Below are positions 60,433 to 64,000 of a DNA stretch of 64,000 nucleotides, one piece after another. The DNA is taken from positions 868,001-932,000 of the forward strand of contig OY752146.1 of NCBI GenBank assembly GCA_963573315.1. Reading direction: 5' to 3'. This DNA comes from Entomortierella parvispora. Its lineage: Eukaryota; Mortierellomycota; Mortierellomycetes; Mortierellales; Mortierellaceae. The notes beneath the pieces were generated by a model that was given only the letters and a program-made list of their open reading frames with translations, was not told the DNA's origin and ran no database searches. Numbering within the stretch: the first letter of the stretch is position 1; each line of letters begins with the position of its first letter. A program made the position numbers and the translations under genes.

Positions 60433-63400
60433 CTATGGCGCAATCACATCAAACTGCAGGTCGACCGTCTGATCCATGCCAAGATATCCGTCGCAGTACA
60501 AGTGTAACTTCCACACATGTCGCCCTGCTCTCTTGGGCGCAACAAAGGCCAACTTTGTCGTCACCCTGTTGAGGAACGAGCCTTGAGGACCTGTCCGCAT
60601 GTTGACTCTCTTCAACGCCACTAGGTCGCCATCCTTCTGGTCCTCCACCTGCTGATCCCCGTCGACTCTGGTATCCACACTTTGAACACCAGCCTCCGGG
60701 TCCTCTAGGACAGCCCACCAAGACTCCCATTGAGGTTTGGGGAACTTGGGACAGTGCACGCGTCCGTCGTACATACGAACACTTGCCCGTCTCACACGCG
60801 TCAGCTCCAAGGTGACAGAGTAAGTAAGTCCTGCTACCAGGAACGACTTGATGCCTGTCTCGATCTGCGTCTGGATCTGGAGCAATGGCAGCTTCTCCAC
60901 TACCTTCCAAATGTCGTTCAGATGGGCAGGCGACAGAGAAGGAACCTTACCAAAGTACGCCTTGACATCTTGCTCAGACATGGACGTCAGATCAAAGAGT
61001 CGCTCCACGTTCTTCTTGGTCGCATTGCCTTGGCCCTTGCCTCCGTTTCTACTATTCTTCTGGCCCTGGCGCCCAGAGATGCTGGCGTTCAGGGTGGGAA
61101 GCATGTACCGTTCAACGCGGGGCAACGTCAGCAGAGACTCATCGCGCCAGCGAGCCTGCTTGACCGACTGCAAAATGTTCATGACGGACAAGCAAGGCTT
61201 GAGCATGCCCTTCTCTGCAGTGATGTCAATCATGGCCTGCAACACACGCACGGCCTGATCTAGGACAGAGACTGTATCCGTGATAAAATCCGCCACAGGC
61301 AAGTTTCTAATCCGCTCAAAGTAGGCTTGAAGCAACAAGAAAGACTTCGCATGGGGACTGTCATAAGTCATTGACGACTCAATCAGCAATGGCAGCTCCT
61401 TCTCCAGTTCCTTGTTCACAATATCCTCATTATGTCGAACAGGCAATTCCGAGTATTCCGTTGCTCCGCAAAGGATCATGAGCAAGTCCTCATAAGTCGA
61501 GTCCGTCTTAAGGTTGTCCTCCAAGTGTCGAATGGTTGGATGCATCAAATAGTAGAACGAGCAGATCTTGCCCAGCGCCGTTGGCTCAATCTCGACCTCA
61601 TCCGTAACCTGCACACAGCAGGATCGCTCCAAGTTACTGATCGACTTTTCAATCAAGTTTGACAAGAACGTGTTCACTCCGCGAGGTGTCAAATCCTCCA
61701 CACCGTAATAACTGGGATTCATTTGGAGTCGACGGTAAAAGTAGGTCCACGTGAGATAGTCCATCGCATCCTGCTTTGATTTAATGGTGCCGCTGACAAT
61801 CTCCGCGTTCAGATGGTCGTCCAGGTGAAGGTGAAGACTCGACTCGACAGGGAAAGGTTCGTGCAAAAACTTCTTGTAAAAGTTCTTTTTAGCGTCATGA
61901 ACAAAGATCCTGGCAATACCTTCTTGGTCGAACTGTGGACGTCCAGCACGTCCCATCATCTGCAACACATCCGTGATAGGGAAATCGACGTAGGTGCGCG
62001 TCTTAGCGTCGTAAAACTCTGTACCCTTGATAACGACCAAATGAGCAGGGAAGTTGACACCCCAGGCCAACGTGCTGGTAGCAATCAGAATTTGAATCTT
62101 GGTGCTCACGAAAAGCTCCTCAACAAGTTTGCGGTCTCCTTCTGGGAGACCCGCATGATGGAGACCGATACCGAATCCGAGCGACAATCTAAGACTCGAA
62201 TCTTGAACCTTGGTCAACAAGATTTCGAGATCCTCCTCAGGCATGTGTAGGAAACGACGAGGGTTGTCTTCCATAGCACAGTATGCGATGAGGTCCTGAG
62301 CTGTAAGACGCGTCTGACGACGGGATGAGACAAAAACGATGACGGGCTGGTTGGGCGAGTGAGTCTTGATGGCTGCATACGTAGGCTTGTTCATGGTAGC
62401 CATGCGAGGGCAGTAGTGCTTTCCTGGGAAACCATCAATATAGATCTCCAATGGAACGGGACGCACAGAGTGTCTGAAGTTGAAAAGACCGACTTCCTGA
62501 ATTCCCAGCCAATCAGCCAGATCGTGCGCGTTAGCCAGCGCAGTAGACAGACCGACCAAACGAATGCGCTTGCCGAGCTGTGCGCCAATGTAGTTCATAC
62601 GAGACACAATGACCTCCAAAATTGGACCACGATCGCCTCCGAGTAAATGAATCTCATCAATGATGACCAAGGACACCTTCTGAACGTAGGGACGAGTCTG
62701 CCAGTTACGACTGATACCATCCCATTTCTCAGGTGTAGTGATAATGATGTCTGCACTCTCGATAGACTTGATATCAGGTGTGACATCTCCTGTCAACTCG
62801 ACCAACTTCTTGCCCATGGGACCAACAAGGCGCGAAGTCCAATCTGTAACACGTTCTCGAACCAAGGCTTTCATGGGTGCAATGTAAACGACCTTGCTGC
62901 CGGGCTGATCCTTGAACGCCCACCACATTGCCAATTCGGCAGCCACAGTCTTTCCGGATCCGGTGGGGGCACCAATCAGAGCGTTGTGGCCAGTGTTGTA
63001 CAAGGTATGGAAGATCTGGGTCTGTACAGGATTGAAGTGGGAGAACCTCTTTAAGCAAATCTCCTCCAGGACATCATTCTGAAGAGCAGTGACCGGCAAA
63101 GGCTGCAAGTCCAACAGATCCGTATGAGGAGGGTAAAGCTCGGGCAAGATCAGATGCTTGAAAGAAATGGCATGCACAGACTCGGCCCCGATCCACTTGT
63201 CCGAAACCGCACGCACAAAGATCTGAGGAGGCAGAGGCTCAATGACTGGGATCGTAAACGTGATCACCTGAGGCTGGCCCAGCTGCTTTCGAGATAGCAA
63301 AAAGTACTCAGAGTGCAAGATCTCTGTGTTGTTAGAGTCTTCCACCCAAATCCACCAAGGCTCGTTGAAGCCATGAATCCTGTCATTCCAGACGAAATCA

Positions 63401-64000
63401 GGTGTGATCGTTAAGGCTACGCGGAGGACGTTCCTGGTAATAGGTGCAACCTGCGCATCCATCTGAAGGACTGGGAACTGATCAACGCATTTGGAAATAG
63501 TCTCGCCCATTCGATGGAAGCGGACAAGTTCGCCGAGCTCGTTGACAGTCATCTCACGCATGTCTTCAATCGATGGTGGGTAGGTGCGAGCCTCCAACTT
63601 GGATATAATATCACGAGGCAGTCCGAACTGTGACAGAGGATGTTCAAAGGACCACATCTTCTTGTCTACCGATTTGCCGAGGGACAACAAAACGTTGGCA
63701 ACAGGACCCCAGCTGCGGTTCACTGCAATTTCGAACATTGCGCGGATGATACGGGATGCGTTTTGTGCGACATATGCACTATCCGAGACCAGAGCAAAGT
63801 CTTCCAAAGGGGCTTGAGTGATAGCCGCCTGCAGTAGAATGTTGACCTTGGAGGGCGATGCATCCAATCCTCCCTAGAGATAAATAACAGTGTTAGACAC
63901 TCTCCTATGTAAATCCAATTCCATTCGTTAAAGTGGCAACCACTAGTTACCTTCACATCGCAAGGGCAGGCTTGTTCCAGGAGTTTGGCCAGCTCCGAGT
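60433..64000 (-). CDS. SLH1: Ski2-like helicase Slh1/ASCC3, C-terminal part (5' partial)
   Basis: Helicase of the ribosome-quality-control trigger complex, which splits collided ribosomes; the animal ortholog is ASCC3. Two exons lie in the window: 63951 to the window edge (continuing beyond it) and 60433-63873. The visible protein starts in the first Sec63-like domain (ELAKLLEQACPCDVK, then GGLDASPSKVNILLQ) and runs through the second helicase cassette: Walker A GAPTGSGKTVAAELA, VYIAPMKALVRERV, ELTGDVTPDIKSI, DEIH box VIIDEIHLLG, GLSTALANAHDLADWLG, FVSSRRQTRLTA and MMGRAGRPQFD. The second Sec63 domain and an Ig-like C-terminus follow. Intact motifs in cassette 2, and the sequence HYCPRMATMNKPTYAAIK, fit Slh1/ASCC3 better than Brr2, whose second cassette is degenerate. 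A basic Gln/Asn/Gly insert (GRQGQKNSRNGGKGQGNATK) lies in the second Sec63 domain. The N-terminal cassette lies outside the window. Confidence 0.95.

Noticed and set aside
1..64000. CRISPR arrays, rRNA genes, tRNA genes and intact retroelement open frames
   Set aside because: I looked for spaced direct repeats, conserved RNA cores and reverse-transcriptase motifs and found none I could support.

Overview
This 64 kb window comes from a filamentous fungus. Its genes carry many short GT-AG introns (mostly 45-120 nt, donors GTAAGT or GTATGT), glutamine/histidine-rich low-complexity proteins, microsatellites and fungal housekeeping families. A Crinkler (CRN) effector, a large DUF3712/Tag1-like protein and a carotenoid oxygenase suggest an early-diverging lineage. 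Mortierellomycota/Mucoromycota is my best guess, inferred from gene content and not proven by any marker in the window.

Layout. 0.25-5.7 kb: a divergent pair, a HUL5/UBE3C HECT ubiquitin ligase (-) and the tRNA t6A synthase SUA5 (+). 7.5-11.9 kb: an MST/Ste20-like kinase that has lost the DFG aspartate and looks like a pseudokinase. 13.7-22.7 kb: a giant (about 2,857 aa) Q/H-rich protein ending in two TFIIB-type cyclin folds with no zinc ribbon. 23.4-24.5 kb: an unrecognised Q-rich protein. 24.8-28.5 kb: a divergent pair, U1A/U2B''-type snRNP protein (-) and a DEAD-box helicase with a likely mitochondrial presequence (+).

28.5-35 kb is an accessory island. A decayed primase-helicase gene (UL52-type primase, zinc knuckle, origin-binding-type helicase) lies head-to-head, 147 bp apart, with a Crinkler gene (ubiquitin-like header, P-loop NTPase, PD-(D/E)XK-type nuclease). 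Every internal stop I can place in either gene is TGA or TAG, as expected from C-to-T decay. This is the most interesting part of the window.

35.1-41.7 kb: a 2,053-aa ankyrin plus coiled-coil protein (-). 41.7-45.5 kb: gene-poor, with degenerate remnants. 45.6-50.7 kb: a 1,611-aa DUF3712 membrane protein (+). 51.6-53.8 kb: a carotenoid cleavage oxygenase (+), convergent with a full-length ABCC transporter at 54.2-59.9 kb (-). 60.4 kb to the end: the C-terminal half of the SLH1/ASCC3 ribosome-quality-control helicase (-), its 5' end outside the window.

Functional themes are RNA and translation quality control (SUA5, U1A, DEAD-box helicase, SLH1), proteolysis (HUL5), membrane/vacuole (DUF3712, ABCC), and one mobile-element/effector island. 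Exon boundaries were placed by eye from splice consensus and reading-frame continuity. For all main models except the ABCC gene the summed exon lengths are divisible by three without special pleading.
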